From assembly GCA_900299185.1 (NCBI GenBank), contig OMIV01000256.1, positions 1 through 36,218 of the forward strand: a DNA stretch of 36,218 bases, given 5' to 3'. The position numbers and the translations under genes are program-made. The notes under the pieces are model-generated. The model saw nothing but the letters and a program-made list of their open reading frames with translations. It was not told where the DNA came from and ran no database searches. Origin of the DNA: Planctomycetaceae bacterium (GTDB lineage: Bacteria; Planctomycetota; Planctomycetia; Planctomycetales; Planctomycetaceae). The first letter of the stretch is position 1. Each line of letters starts with the position of its first letter. Positions 1 to 9,352 of the stretch are shown here, piece by piece.

Positions 1-2
1 CG

Positions 3-3000
3 GGGGCCGGTGGAGCGATCTATTGCCAAAACGCCGATCTGACTGTGACTCAATCGACGCTGTTTCAAAACTCGGCGACATCCGCAGGTGCGATTCTGCA
101 TGACGCTAGCGGACGCAGGTTGTTGATCGAGCAAAGTTCGATCGCTGCGAACTCTGCATCAGTGGCTGTGGGTGGCATCTCGACGAACGCGAAGTTCTTG
201 ATTTCAAACTCGCTGGCGTATGGCAACACGGTCGATGGGAAGGCCAATGATGTCACGGCGTCAAATCGTGAATCAGCCTTCGCTTCAAACTTCCTCGGTG
301 CCGTTACTAGCCCGGTTGTTCCGACAACGGGCGGAGGCAACTTGTTAGCGGACCTGCGATTCACGCCGCTGTCGGACGTTGTCTTTCCTTCGCTTGTGTT
401 GCAAGGTGGAGTCACTCCCACGCTGCCGCCGACTCAGCAAAGTGCATTACTGGGGGCGGGAAGTGCGGGATTTCAACCGCCCGATCGTTGGGACTCAGAC
501 AACGATGGAGATACCACCGAACAAATGCCGTTCGACCAACGCGGTGTCGACTTTCAGCGCATCAAGTCGCGTCGAGTCGATATGGGCGCCGTTGAAGGAC
601 CAACGACGAGCACCTTCGTCACGATTGAGGCTGTGAAGTCGACTGCCATTGAACAAGGCTTTGACAATCAGACGACGGTAGGCGGGAAGCAAACCACGGT
701 TCACACCGACGACACACTGACCTTTCGAGTGCATCGCTCCACGCGGCTGAACGACCTCCCGATTAAACTCAGATTTGCGGGGGTGGCCATTGAAGGCACG
801 GACTTCACCGTGAGCAATGCCAAGACGTCTAAGGGTGTCGTTGATCTTACAATTCTGCATGGCAAGACTAGCGAACTGGTCACGCTCACGTCGGTGGCCG
901 ATTCGGTCTTTGAAGGTGATGAAGACGTCGTCGTCCGTGTTGACGCACCCACTGAAACGTCCCCAGCGTACTTCCAGAGTTTCACGACGAGTGCCAAGGG
1001 CACCTTGCTCTTTAGCGATATGGACATCTCTGTCGATGACCTCTCGGACGATGACGATGGCGTTGTTGGAGTGGGTGAGACCACTTTGCGCGAAGCGATC
1101 CGCATGGCGAATCGGACTGATGGACTCAACAAGATCACGTTTGCAAACAGCCTCTTTAATGCTGGTCCTGAAACCTTGACTCTTGAGAACGGTTCACTGC
1201 AAACGACCGGCAATCTCTACCTCAGTGGGCCTGGTGCGGGTTTGCTGACGATCACCGCGGAAGGCAATTCAGGGCTGTTTGATTTTCGAAACTTGGACGA
1301 GTCCGCAGCGACTCGATCGAAAGTCATCCTTGAGAACCTAACGCTCACAGGAGGCACCCGACCGGCTTCTAGGGAAACCAATTTGGATGGCAGCCCAATC
1401 CCCACTCGCGGAGGTGCAATCAACAGCACTGTCGATTTGGGGATTCGCAATTGCGTCCTGCAGGGAAACTCAGCCGACGTCGGCGGAGCGATCTATGAAA
1501 CGCGCGGAAGCCTCGTGATGGAAGATAACTTCCTCATTGAGAATGTTGCTGGTAGCGCTGGTGGAGCGATCGCTTGGGAACATTCAGGTTCCGGTTCTCA
1601 GGGCGATGTGATCCTGCGACGAAACTGGCTGCATGGAAATCAGAGCCGCGGAGATGGAGGGGCGATCTATCAAGTTGGTGGTCGACTGCGAGTCGAAGAC
1701 TCCACGCTGTCGCAGAACGGTGCTGGAGAAAAGGGCGGAGCTTTACGCATCCTGCAAACAACGATGAGTCCGCGCGGTATTGTCGAGATCGCGAACTCGA
1801 CGATCGCAGAAAACGATGCGGCCGTTGGAGGCGGCGTGGCTTCCGATGCATACCGGGCAACGATTAGCCAAAGCACGCTCGTCAATAATTATGGCAACGG
1901 TCGCAGCTTGGTTTTGACGACGCAGGCCGCGTTGAAGAACTCCATCGTGTTGGGGCGAGAGGTCGAAGGTAGCTCGTTTCCAGACATCACCGGCAAGCTC
2001 GATGTGCTCCAATCAGTCAATAACTTGTTTTCATCGAAGACTGAATCCGGTGGCGTGTTGAATGGAGTGAATGGGAACATCGTCGGTGGTTCAGATGGGC
2101 AAGCCATTCGCATTGCAGATGTTCTTGATCCGGTCTTGCGGGACAACGGCGGCGCGTTACCGACATACCTGCTTGTTCCGAATAGCCGTGCCATTAACAC
2201 GGGAAGCAACGACGACATTCCATTCGACGAGCCGTTCGCAGATCCGCTGGCGACTCCAACGCCCTCGAAGATGGTGTCTGATCAACGCGGCGGGTTGTAT
2301 CGCCGGACTCGCTCAGGCACTGTCGATATCGGTGCCGTCGAGTACTTGCCCTACACGATCACCATCACTCCTCCGTCAGCGCCTGTGACCGAAGAGGGCA
2401 CGGGCAAGCTAGTTTGGAAGTTCGAACGCAATAACTCGACAGGGCCACTGGCCATCAATGTCGCCATCAGCGGCACAGCCAAATCCGATGATGACTATGA
2501 GCTGTCTTCGCCGTCTGCTTTCGATTCGCAAATGTTGGTCGTCTCGTTTCCGGATCGAACGAACTCCGTAACAGTCGAGATCGATCCAACTGACGATCTC
2601 CTGATTGAACCTGACGAGTCGATCATTTTTACGCCCGTCGGAAGGTCGATGACGTTTAATGCTTTGACGACCGACAAGAAGACCGCGACATCTGTCGTGA
2701 CGACCGGACTGATTCAAAGCAAAGACATCGAACAAGTGCGCGTCCGATTGAGCGATAGCGGCGTTCTATCCTTCAAGGACATGACCGGTGGCAGAAATGT
2801 CTTGGCAGTTACTAGGAGTGCGTCCTCCAAGGCATCAAGTGGAGGCAACAGCGATGCGGACAGTTGGCTGATTACGTCAGTTGCGGCTGACTTAAGCATC
2901 GACGGCAGCAAGTCGGAATCGAAGTTGAAAATTCCAATGAGCCGAGTCACGAGCTTCGACTTCGATCTAGCCGGAGGCAACGACAGCGTTGATCTCACTC

Positions 3001-3953
3001 CGGTCACGGTTCCTTCGATCGTCCACATGGGGACTGGTAACGACTCCGTTGTAGGTGGACTTGGTGACGATCAAATCTTTGGCGGCGAAGGAGCAGACTC
3101 TCTTCAAGGTCGAGGCGGCTCTGATATTTTGCAGGGCGAAGCCGGTAACGATTCATTGATCGGAGGCACTGCCGGAGACCTGCTCATTGGCGGAGACGGC
3201 AACGATCAACTCGATGGTCAAAATGGCGCAGACACTCTGACGGGCGGTGCCGGAAGTGACATATTCGTTGGGGGCACGGGGCGAGATCTGTTATTGGAAG
3301 AAACTGACGCAGCCAAAGTTGTATTATCTGACGGCTTGGTTGTCGGGCTGGGAGCGACCAGCACTTCCAACGAAAATCTGATTGATATTGAACTCTTTCA
3401 GATTACAGGCGGGCCGAGTATTAACGAGTTCACGGCAGTTGATCTTAACGCGTTAGTGACTCTCATCGGCGGAGACGGAGACGATCTACTTCGTGGTGGC
3501 CGACTTGCTTCGTCGCTCGATGGCGGCGCTGGTAATGATCGTCTCGTCGGCGGAGCTAGTAATGATCAACTCGATGGGGGCTCGGGCGATGATACGTTGA
3601 GCGGTGACGCTGGCCGGGACGACTTGGTTGGTGGCCTCGGTAATGACGTAATCGATGGCGGAGACGGCAAAGATACTCTGAGTGGTGGCAGTGGTGACGA
3701 TCTCATTAGCGGTGGCAGCGGCTTCGATTTTCTCAACGGTCAATCTGGTAACGATACGCTCGTCGGAAATAGTGGCAATGATACCCTCTTCGGTGAAGAC
3801 GGAGCCGACTTGCTACTGGGGGCGGCTGGGGATGACAGCTTAAATGGCGGTGCAGGTCGAGACAGAGCCGCTGGTGGTGGTAACAAGATTGCCGCAAGTC
3901 ACGATGAAGTCTTCACGGATATAGAGCAAATCCTAGATGGCTTGAATTCGTAG
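3..3953 (+). CDS. Giant surface/secreted protein, 5'-truncated: beta-helix, Calx-beta and RTX-like repeats
   Basis: The reading frame is open to the left edge (first full codon at 3), and the codons before an internal GTG at 45 still read as a beta-helix rung (GGAIYCQNADLTV), so the true start is outside the window. Numbering from 45: residues 1-183 are parallel beta-helix ending in a DMGAVEG motif of the choice-of-anchor Q type. Residues about 190-325 are Calx-beta-like. A CSLREA-like segment with TLREAIRMAN follows at about 329-355. A second beta-helix ends in VDIGAVEY near 760, then comes a second Calx-beta-like stretch to about 890. Two blocks of GGxGxDxL calcium-binding RTX-type nonapeptides occur at about 995-1081 and 1140-1278. 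The C terminus ends in TDIEQILDG. The likely role is extracellular adhesion or matrix; no enzymatic domain is seen. Secretion cannot be judged because the N terminus is missing. Confidence 0.9.
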   Translation, partial: GAGGAIYCQNADLTVTQSTLFQNSATSAGAILHDASGRRLLIEQSSIAANSASVAVGGISTNAKFLISNSLAYGNTVDGKANDVTASNRESAFASNFLGAVTSPVVPTTGGGNLLADLRFTPLSDVVFPSLVLQGGVTPTLPPTQQSALLGAGSAGFQPPDRWDSDNDGDTTEQMPFDQRGVDFQRIKSRRVDMGAVEGPTTSTFVTIEAVKSTAIEQGFDNQTTVGGKQTTVHTDDTLTFRVHRSTRLNDLPIKLRFAGVAIEGTDFTVSNAKTSKGVVDLTILHGKTSELVTLTSVADSVFEGDEDVVVRVDAPTETSPAYFQSFTTSAKGTLLFSDMDISVDDLSDDDDGVVGVGETTLREAIRMANRTDGLNKITFANSLFNAGPETLTLENGSLQTTGNLYLSGPGAGLLTITAEGNSGLFDFRNLDESAATRSKVILENLTLTGGTRPASRETNLDGSPIPTRGGAINSTVDLGIRNCVLQGNSADVGGAIYETRGSLVMEDNFLIENVAGSAGGAIAWEHSGSGSQGDVILRRNWLHGNQSRGDGGAIYQVGGRLRVEDSTLSQNGAGEKGGALRILQTTMSPRGIVEIANSTIAENDAAVGGGVASDAYRATISQSTLVNNYGNGRSLVLTTQAALKNSIVLGREVEGSSFPDITGKLDVLQSVNNLFSSKTESGGVLNGVNGNIVGGSDGQAIRIADVLDPVLRDNGGALPTYLLVPNSRAINTGSNDDIPFDEPFADPLATPTPSKMVSDQRGGLYRRTRSGTVDIGAVEYLPYTITITPPSAPVTEEGTGKLVWKFERNNSTGPLAINVAISGTAKSDDDYELSSPSAFDSQMLVVSFPDRTNSVTVEIDPTDDLLIEPDESIIFTPVGRSMTFNALTTDKKTATSVVTTGLIQSKDIEQVRVRLSDSGVLSFKDMTGGRNVLAVTRSASSKASSGGNSDADSWLITSVAADLSIDGSKSESKLKIPMSRVTSFDFDLAGGNDSVDLTPVTVPSIVHMGTGNDSVVGGLGDDQIFGGEGADSLQGRGGSDILQGEAGNDSLIGGTAGDLLIGGDGNDQLDGQNGADTLTGGAGSDIFVGGTGRDLLLEETDAAKVVLSDGLVVGLGATSTSNENLIDIELFQITGGPSINEFTAVDLNALVTLIGGDGDDLLRGGRLASSLDGGAGNDRLVGGASNDQLDGGSGDDTLSGDAGRDDLVGGLGNDVIDGGDGKDTLSGGSGDDLISGGSGFDFLNGQSGNDTLVGNSGNDTLFGEDGADLLLGAAGDDSLNGGAGRDRAAGGGNKIAASHDEVFTDIEQILDGLNS

Positions 3954-4083
3954 GCGTGGGATAATCGAGCCTATGATTTCCTCGGGCTGATTTCATCTGT
4001 TCCGGATAAGGTGGTCGCCGAATACCACCACTCAGCCAATTTAGTCAAATCGTTCCGAATATACACATCGAAAGGCTTTCGCC

Positions 4084-5034
4084 ATGCGTATTTGGCCGCT
4101 TTTAACTCTTGTATTTTTAATCTGCGAGTCAACTATTTGGGCGGTAGAGCCAGCCGATCCACTAGCGTTTAAACACGCCCGAGTTCTCGATGCTTGGGAT
4201 GCATATTCCAACAAACTCACATTCGGCAGAGGGCAGACGCTGGCTCTGTTGGATGATGGTTGCAATCTATCGATGCCAGAGTGGTCTATGTCTGATGGGG
4301 ATGTTTCTAAGGTGGTCGTTGCTTACGACAGTGTCGATGGGGATGACGATCCAAAACACGAGGGGCGTGGCTACCACGGTTCGACAATCGGTATTCCTTC
4401 TTCGTTGAACTATCGAGGCAAACGTGGTGTCGCATTTAATAATCAAGTCGCTGTAGTAAGAGCGTTAGAAGTCTGTCATTGCAAGATTGCCGACAACAAA
4501 ACTCTCGCAGCCGGTCTTCAATGGGTTATCGACAATCATCAGAAATATCGAATTACGACCGTGAATCTTGCGCCGGTTGATGACTTGGAGCACGCAATTC
4601 CCGTTCCGACTGAAATCGACGACAAATTGCGCCGATTGAGAGAACTCGACATATGGGTCAGTGCTCCGGCAGGCAATCACAATTTCTCAAAAGGAATCTC
4701 GTGGCCCGCATGCCAGCCACATTGCTTCGCAATCGGAGCAGTTAAGTCAGGAAAGGATGAAGTTTACTTGGATCGTCATTCTAAGGTCGACCTTGTAGTA
4801 CCGGCGGCCGCGACTTCGTCTTCGAATGCAATCTGTTGCGGAGCAGCGATGTTACTTCGAGAAGCCATTGATGTATCAAAATATGACTGGAAAAGAGATG
4901 GCCCGAACATGCCCGTTGCTGTGCTTTCTATTTTCCAGAAAACTGGCTGTGAGGTTTCCGATCATGCAACCGGGAAAATCTTTCGTCGGATCGACGTAAA
5001 AGCGGCACTTGATTACGTCACGCTGCCCCGCTGA
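4084..5034 (+). CDS. Secreted subtilisin-like (S8) serine protease, compact and divergent
   Basis: This 316-residue protein begins with a signal peptide (hydrophobic stretch 4-19, likely cleavage after IWA at residue 20). The S8 catalytic landmarks are in the right order: Asp57 in LALLDDG, His98 in GYHGSTIG (in place of HGTHVAG), the oxyanion Asn198 in SAPAGN, and Ser245 in ATSSSNA, followed by a GAAMLL helix that aligns with the GAAALL after GTS in classical subtilisins. The protein is close to a bare catalytic domain, with no recognisable pro-domain or C-terminal sorting domain. It lies 130 bp downstream of the giant repeat protein on the same strand, so processing of that surface protein is conceivable but unproven. 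Base composition looks more AT-rich than its neighbours. The family call is fairly sure; activity and substrate are not known. Confidence 0.75.
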   Translation: MRIWPLLTLVFLICESTIWAVEPADPLAFKHARVLDAWDAYSNKLTFGRGQTLALLDDGCNLSMPEWSMSDGDVSKVVVAYDSVDGDDDPKHEGRGYHGSTIGIPSSLNYRGKRGVAFNNQVAVVRALEVCHCKIADNKTLAAGLQWVIDNHQKYRITTVNLAPVDDLEHAIPVPTEIDDKLRRLRELDIWVSAPAGNHNFSKGISWPACQPHCFAIGAVKSGKDEVYLDRHSKVDLVVPAAATSSSNAICCGAAMLLREAIDVSKYDWKRDGPNMPVAVLSIFQKTGCEVSDHATGKIFRRIDVKAALDYVTLPR

Positions 5035-5182
5035 TTCAGTCAGAGAGAACACGGTCAGCTAATGTTACTGCAGGTTGAGGCTCATCCCAGATGTCTGAGC
5101 AATATCGTCTCGAATTCCAATGTGAATCGCCCGAAGACACAAACGCCACCTGGAGATTCTTAGAGACAAGTGTTTGGTCAAT

Positions 5183-5932
5183 CTATGCGTCGCGTACAGG
5201 ATTCCCCACGCGAGTGCCAATCTTCTCGCCCGCAATAACACGCTCTAGGTTCCCTGGCTTTTGATAATTGAAGACGACGATTGGAATGTTCTGCTCCATG
5301 CAATGATGTACTGCTTGAGCATCCATGACTTTGAGACCTTGTCGGAGTACCTCTTGGTGCGTGATGTCCGAGTAACGAATCGCGTGTGGGTTCTTTTCAG
5401 GATCATCCGCATAGACTCCGTCTACTCGCGTCGCCTTGAGGACAACATCCGCGTTGATTTCCCGGGCTCTTAAGGCGGCAGCCGTGTCGGTCGTAACAAA
5501 CGGGCTACCGGTTCCAGCTGCCAGAATTACTACGCGACCCTTCTCTAAGTGACGCACGCAACGGCGTCGTATAAACGGCTCGGCGACACCTTCCATGCGA
5601 ATAGCAGTTTGAAGACGCGTCGGCACACCCACATTCTCCAATGCATCTTGCAATGCAAGTCCATTGATAACAGTGGCAAGCATTCCCATGTAGTGTGCTG
5701 TGGGAGCTTGAATCGAAGCGCTAACGGCAGCGAAATCACGACCTCGCAAAATGTTTCCGCCACCGCAGACGATTGCTAATTGCACGCCGGTTTGATGAAT
5801 TCGGCGAATCTGCTCAGAAACGTTGCTGACTTCAGCCATCGTAATACCTGACTCACCCGATCGGCAGAAGCTATTGCCGCTAAGTTTCAGGAGCACTCGT
5901 TTGTAGACAGGTTGAATCGCAAGTTCTGACAT
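5183..5932 (-). CDS. pyrH: UMP kinase
   Basis: This enzyme phosphorylates UMP to UDP with ATP in cytosolic pyrimidine nucleotide synthesis. It belongs to the amino acid kinase family. Visible motifs are VLLKLSG near the N terminus, [28 protein letters not shown], and the C-terminal [15 protein letters not shown] followed by [18 protein letters not shown]. The length (249 aa) is normal for bacterial PyrH. The first-lobe loop reads SGNSFC where many PyrH proteins have SGEAL. I start at the ATG at 5932 because AGAGGA lies 7 nt upstream; an in-frame GTG at 5935 is too close to it. The gene is last in rpsB-tsf-pyrH, 89 bp behind tsf, and the frr gene that often follows is absent. Confidence 0.95.
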   Translation of the reverse strand: MSELAIQPVYKRVLLKLSGNSFCRSGESGITMAEVSNVSEQIRRIHQTGVQLAIVCGGGNILRGRDFAAVSASIQAPTAHYMGMLATVINGLALQDALENVGVPTRLQTAIRMEGVAEPFIRRRCVRHLEKGRVVILAAGTGSPFVTTDTAAALRAREINADVVLKATRVDGVYADDPEKNPHAIRYSDITHQEVLRQGLKVMDAQAVHHCMEQNIPIVVFNYQKPGNLERVIAGEKIGTRVGNPVRDA

Positions 5933-6021
5933 CACGGCATCCTCTATAAATGAAAGAGGGACAGAAGTCGCACTTCTGCCCCTCGTGAATGCAAATTCCC
6001 GGACGAACTCGCTAAGTTAGA

Positions 6022-6858
6022 TCAATTACCGATCACCCAGCGAGTATATCCGACGCCCTTGTAGCCTGCCTCAGCAAGAGCCTGGCTTACGGTCTTCGAG
6101 TCGTCTTTTGCGAATGGTTGATACAACAACACGCCCTGCTCGTTATAGTAGGTCTTCATTTTACCGTCGACGATCTTCTCGACGATGTTGTCTGGCTTAC
6201 CTGTCGCCTTGGCTTCGGCTGACAATCGGGCACGCTCTGCAGCACTGGCTGATTGATCAAGCTGTTCTGGGCTCGTGCAAAGTGGCTTCAGCGCTGTCAC
6301 GTGCATCGCGACGTCACGCAAGATCTCAAGCTTCCCACTGTCGCCCTCAGCTTGAAACAACGTGGCATTCTTACCGTCGTGGTGAACGTAACCTTGGACC
6401 GGACCAGCAACCTTAATAATGCGAGAGAGAACAATTTTCTCTCGGATTTGGTTGACGAGCTCTTCCCAGACTTGGCGCAGTGTCTGTCCCGGAACTTCCG
6501 GTGCCGGTTGATCGAGTAATTCTTCAGGAGTGGCAGCGCCGGGGCCGTTAAGCAGTTGATCGCCAGCTTGGCGTGCCAATGCTACGAAACTCGGGCTGCC
6601 AGCTACGGGCGCAGATTCACATTGAAGTTCGATCATCGCGGCTGCGCTGCCGTCGGCCTTGGCAGCGATGTAAATGCGGCCTTCAGTTGTCGCATTCTCA
6701 GCACGCTTAATCTGAATCTTTTTGAACTGCTCACGCAGAATCGCAACTGCCTTTTCTCGATCGCCCCCTGCCTCAACAAGGGCCTTTTTGCAATCCATCA
6801 TAGGGAGGTTCGTCGCGTCGCGGAGTGCTTTCACTTCCGCAGCGGAGATTTCTGCCAT
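6022..6858 (-). CDS. tsf: Translation elongation factor Ts
   Basis: EF-Ts catalyses GDP release from EF-Tu. The N-terminal UBA-like domain and its signature are clear: LRDATNLPMMDCKKAL and EAGGDREKAVAILRE at about residues 12-43. The core dimerisation region follows, and the C-terminal half carries the MHVTALKP motif in the position of MHIAA in E. coli. At 278 aa it matches the usual length. The ATG at 6858 has AAGGAA 7 nt upstream. It is the second gene of the operon, 80 bp downstream of rpsB and followed by pyrH, the order found in most bacteria. Confidence 0.96.
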   Translation of the reverse strand: MAEISAAEVKALRDATNLPMMDCKKALVEAGGDREKAVAILREQFKKIQIKRAENATTEGRIYIAAKADGSAAAMIELQCESAPVAGSPSFVALARQAGDQLLNGPGAATPEELLDQPAPEVPGQTLRQVWEELVNQIREKIVLSRIIKVAGPVQGYVHHDGKNATLFQAEGDSGKLEILRDVAMHVTALKPLCTSPEQLDQSASAAERARLSAEAKATGKPDNIVEKIVDGKMKTYYNEQGVLLYQPFAKDDSKTVSQALAEAGYKGVGYTRWVIGN

Positions 6859-6938
6859 TTGTGTTTCCTTCGAGTCTACAATGCAGCATCGAGCCGCGCT
6901 GTTATTAATAGAATACGCGTCGTATCAAGCGATGGGGT

Positions 6939-7679
6939 CTAGGAGACAGATGGAATCGCTTTGAATTCGTCTTGGGATGGGTCTTTGATTTGTTGAACGA
7001 GATCGCGACCGGATTTGATAGATTGGCTGATATGATTGAGAACAATCCGAATCGAGCGGATGCTGTCGTCATTACCAGGAATTGGCAGGTCGACCATGTC
7101 AGGGTCCGAGTCTGTATCGATCAACGAAACAATCTTGACGCCCAAGAGACGGCATTCGTGAATACAGTTCTTCTCATTCTTCGGATCGATAACCACCACC
7201 GCGTCCGGAATCCGGGTCAGCGTGCGGATGCCGTCCAGGTTTCGCTTAACCTTCTTTAATTCGCGTCGAAGCGTGGATTGACGCTTCTTAGAGTAAGTGT
7301 TGATTTCGCCGGTTTGTTCCAGAGCCTCAAGTTCTTCAAGTCGCTTCAAGCGGCTGCGAACTGTTCGAAAGTTTGTTAGCATGCCGCCGAGCCATCGTTC
7401 TGAGACGAACGGCATCCCACAAGCTCGTGCTGCTTCAGCGACTGGCTCTGATGCTTGTCGCTTTGTTCCTACGAACAAGATCATACTGTTTTGAGCGGCG
7501 ATCTTTTGGAGATACTTACTCGCTCGCAGCAGACCACGAACTGTTTCCTTGATGTCAATGATATGAATTCGGTTGCGCCGACCATAAATATAGGGACGCA
7601 TTTTGGGGTTCCAACGGGCACAGTTATGCCCAAAATGGACACCGGCTTCTAACATATCCTTGACGTTGATTTCAGACAT
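6939..7679 (-). CDS. rpsB: 30S ribosomal protein S2
   Basis: S2 is a component of the small ribosomal subunit head/body junction. The family signatures are complete: [18 protein letters not shown] near the N terminus, then [30 protein letters not shown], and a C-terminal [18 protein letters not shown] followed by [20 protein letters not shown]. The length of 246 aa is standard. The ATG at 7679 is preceded by GGAG about 7-8 nt upstream. It is the first gene of the rpsB-tsf-pyrH operon; its upstream region is shared with the divergent DUF4432 gene. Confidence 0.97.
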   Translation of the reverse strand: MSEINVKDMLEAGVHFGHNCARWNPKMRPYIYGRRNRIHIIDIKETVRGLLRASKYLQKIAAQNSMILFVGTKRQASEPVAEAARACGMPFVSERWLGGMLTNFRTVRSRLKRLEELEALEQTGEINTYSKKRQSTLRRELKKVKRNLDGIRTLTRIPDAVVVIDPKNEKNCIHECRLLGVKIVSLIDTDSDPDMVDLPIPGNDDSIRSIRIVLNHISQSIKSGRDLVQQIKDPSQDEFKAIPSVS

Positions 7680-8125
7680 TCTTTTCTCCGTCCCCGCTCA
7701 GCAGGGGCAACTCGTCGCCTTGAAATGCCAGGCAACAACGCGAGTCGCGAGCGCACACTTCGTCCGGGACTAATTCACTCTGTGAAAGAATCCCACCGAC
7801 TCTGACAAAAGGCAGTTTCTTCGGTGGAAGCGTTATTTGATTGCTCGTTTCGACCATTCATTTTCCGCACCGACGGCGGAATCCGGGGGGACTCTAGTGA
7901 CGGGCTCTGAGACGGTCAAACGTGCTTCACCAGCAGCAATTTGCGTTGAAACGAGACTTGCTCTCTGTCGAGGAAGAGCAAAACTGCGCCGCGACGATTG
8001 CCTTGTAGCCGGGGAGTCGATTCGTCTGGAATAAGGGCAGTCGACGCATAAGACGCTTTCGGTGCAATCGGGTGTTCGGCTAATCAGAGCCCCCAATTGC
8101 CGCAGCATTATCGAGGATGATTACT
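7680..8125. promoter_or_regulatory. Divergent intergenic region, rpsB operon leader
   Basis: About 446 bp separate rpsB (minus) from the DUF4432 gene (plus), so both promoters should lie here. On the minus strand a short C-rich/G-rich hairpin (7692-7707) sits just upstream of the rpsB Shine-Dalgarno. A 61-codon minus-strand ORF (7857-7672) ends overlapping the rpsB start codon. No protein family or confident promoter boxes were recognised. S2 leaders are autoregulated in many bacteria, but no known S2-binding motif could be identified by eye. Confidence 0.35.
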
Positions 8126-9289
8126 ATGACTCGTACAGTTCTGACTGACTCAGACAACGGCGTTTGGCTAGAGAATTGGCGTTGCGATGCCTCTTCTGGT
8201 CAAGGGTTGGCCGGATCAAGTCGGTGGTCGATTTCAAAATCGACGCTCCGCGGTGGAATGTCGCACGGCGTGGATGTGGTCAACCTCGACAATGGTGAGC
8301 TTCAAATGTCTGTGCTCCCGACTCGAGGTATGGGATTGTGGAGAGGTTGTTATCGCGGCATCCCGATCGAGTGGCGATCGCCGGTTATCAGGCCAGTTCA
8401 TCCGCAATTCGTCAATCTGAAAGATCGCAACGGATTGGGGTGGTTAAACGGGTTTAATGAATTCATGTGTCGGTGCGGTTTGTCGTTCAACGGACCACCA
8501 GGAGTCGATGGTGGAACTGATGTGACATTACATGGGAAAGTTGCCAATTTGCCGGCTCATCGTGTGTCTGCAGACGTCTGCGATCGTGGGCTTGGAACTT
8601 TGTCGGTCACTGGTGAAGTGGACGAAACGACGATGTTTGGTCCAGCTCTCCGGCTTCGGTCTACCGTGAGCACCGTCGTTGGATCGAATAGTGTTGTAAT
8701 TCGCGATGTCGTGACGAATATGGGGGCTCAAGCTACGGATTTAGAGATTCTTTATCACACGAACATCGGACGGCCGTTTATGGAAGAAGGGGCGAGGTTT
8801 GTTGCTCCAGTCGCCATGATTGCGCCTCGTGATGATCACTCTGCCAATGGTGCAGGTCGGTTTGATATCTATCCAGGGCCAATCGTCGGTGTAAAAGAAG
8901 AGGCATTCTTCTTTGAGATGTTGGCGGACGCAAACGGTCATACTCGCGTGATGTTGGTGAACGCAGCGGGTGATCGTGGTTTGAGCCTGGATTACTCCGT
9001 CAAAGAACTCCCCTATTTCACCTTGTGGAAGAATCCTCAAGCGGATGCGGACGGATATGTAACTGGGCTTGAGCCTGGAACAAATCTCCCAAACTTTCGG
9101 AGTTTTGAACGAGAACGGGGACGCGTCATTTCGTTGCAGTCAGGAGCAAGTTACGAGTGTGGTTTTGAAATGCGGATCTTTGATAATGCGCACGATGTGC
9201 GGGCTGAGGCCGATGTGATTAGAGCGATGCAGGTGGTTGAGCCGCAGCAGCATTCGAAGCCGATTGAGCGTTTTTCGCCGCTCTCTTGA
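8126..9289 (+). CDS. DUF4432 family protein, aldose-1-epimerase-like
   Basis: This 387-residue protein resembles the DUF4432 branch of the galactose-mutarotase superfamily, beta-sandwich proteins that bind or epimerise sugars. Supporting segments are the N-terminal VLPTRGMGLWRG, then WLNGFNEFMCRCGL, the repeated central strands, YHTNIGRPFMEEGARF and the late PYFTLWKNPQADADGYVTGLEPGTNLPN (the last given here as two adjoining motifs around a Trp-Lys-Asn core). No signal peptide is present, so it is probably cytosolic. I start at the ATG at 8126, because GAGGA lies about 8 nt ahead; the in-frame ATG at 8117 abuts the same purine stretch. It is followed 63 bp later by glgA, suggesting a role in sugar or glycogen metabolism. 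The substrate is unknown. Confidence 0.8.
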   Translation: MTRTVLTDSDNGVWLENWRCDASSGQGLAGSSRWSISKSTLRGGMSHGVDVVNLDNGELQMSVLPTRGMGLWRGCYRGIPIEWRSPVIRPVHPQFVNLKDRNGLGWLNGFNEFMCRCGLSFNGPPGVDGGTDVTLHGKVANLPAHRVSADVCDRGLGTLSVTGEVDETTMFGPALRLRSTVSTVVGSNSVVIRDVVTNMGAQATDLEILYHTNIGRPFMEEGARFVAPVAMIAPRDDHSANGAGRFDIYPGPIVGVKEEAFFFEMLADANGHTRVMLVNAAGDRGLSLDYSVKELPYFTLWKNPQADADGYVTGLEPGTNLPNFRSFERERGRVISLQSGASYECGFEMRIFDNAHDVRAEADVIRAMQVVEPQQHSKPIERFSPLS

Positions 9290-9352
9290 TTACAGTTGGT
9301 TCGGCGTAATGCGACTCTGCCGAAATTTGTAAATAATTAGGAAATAACTGCG

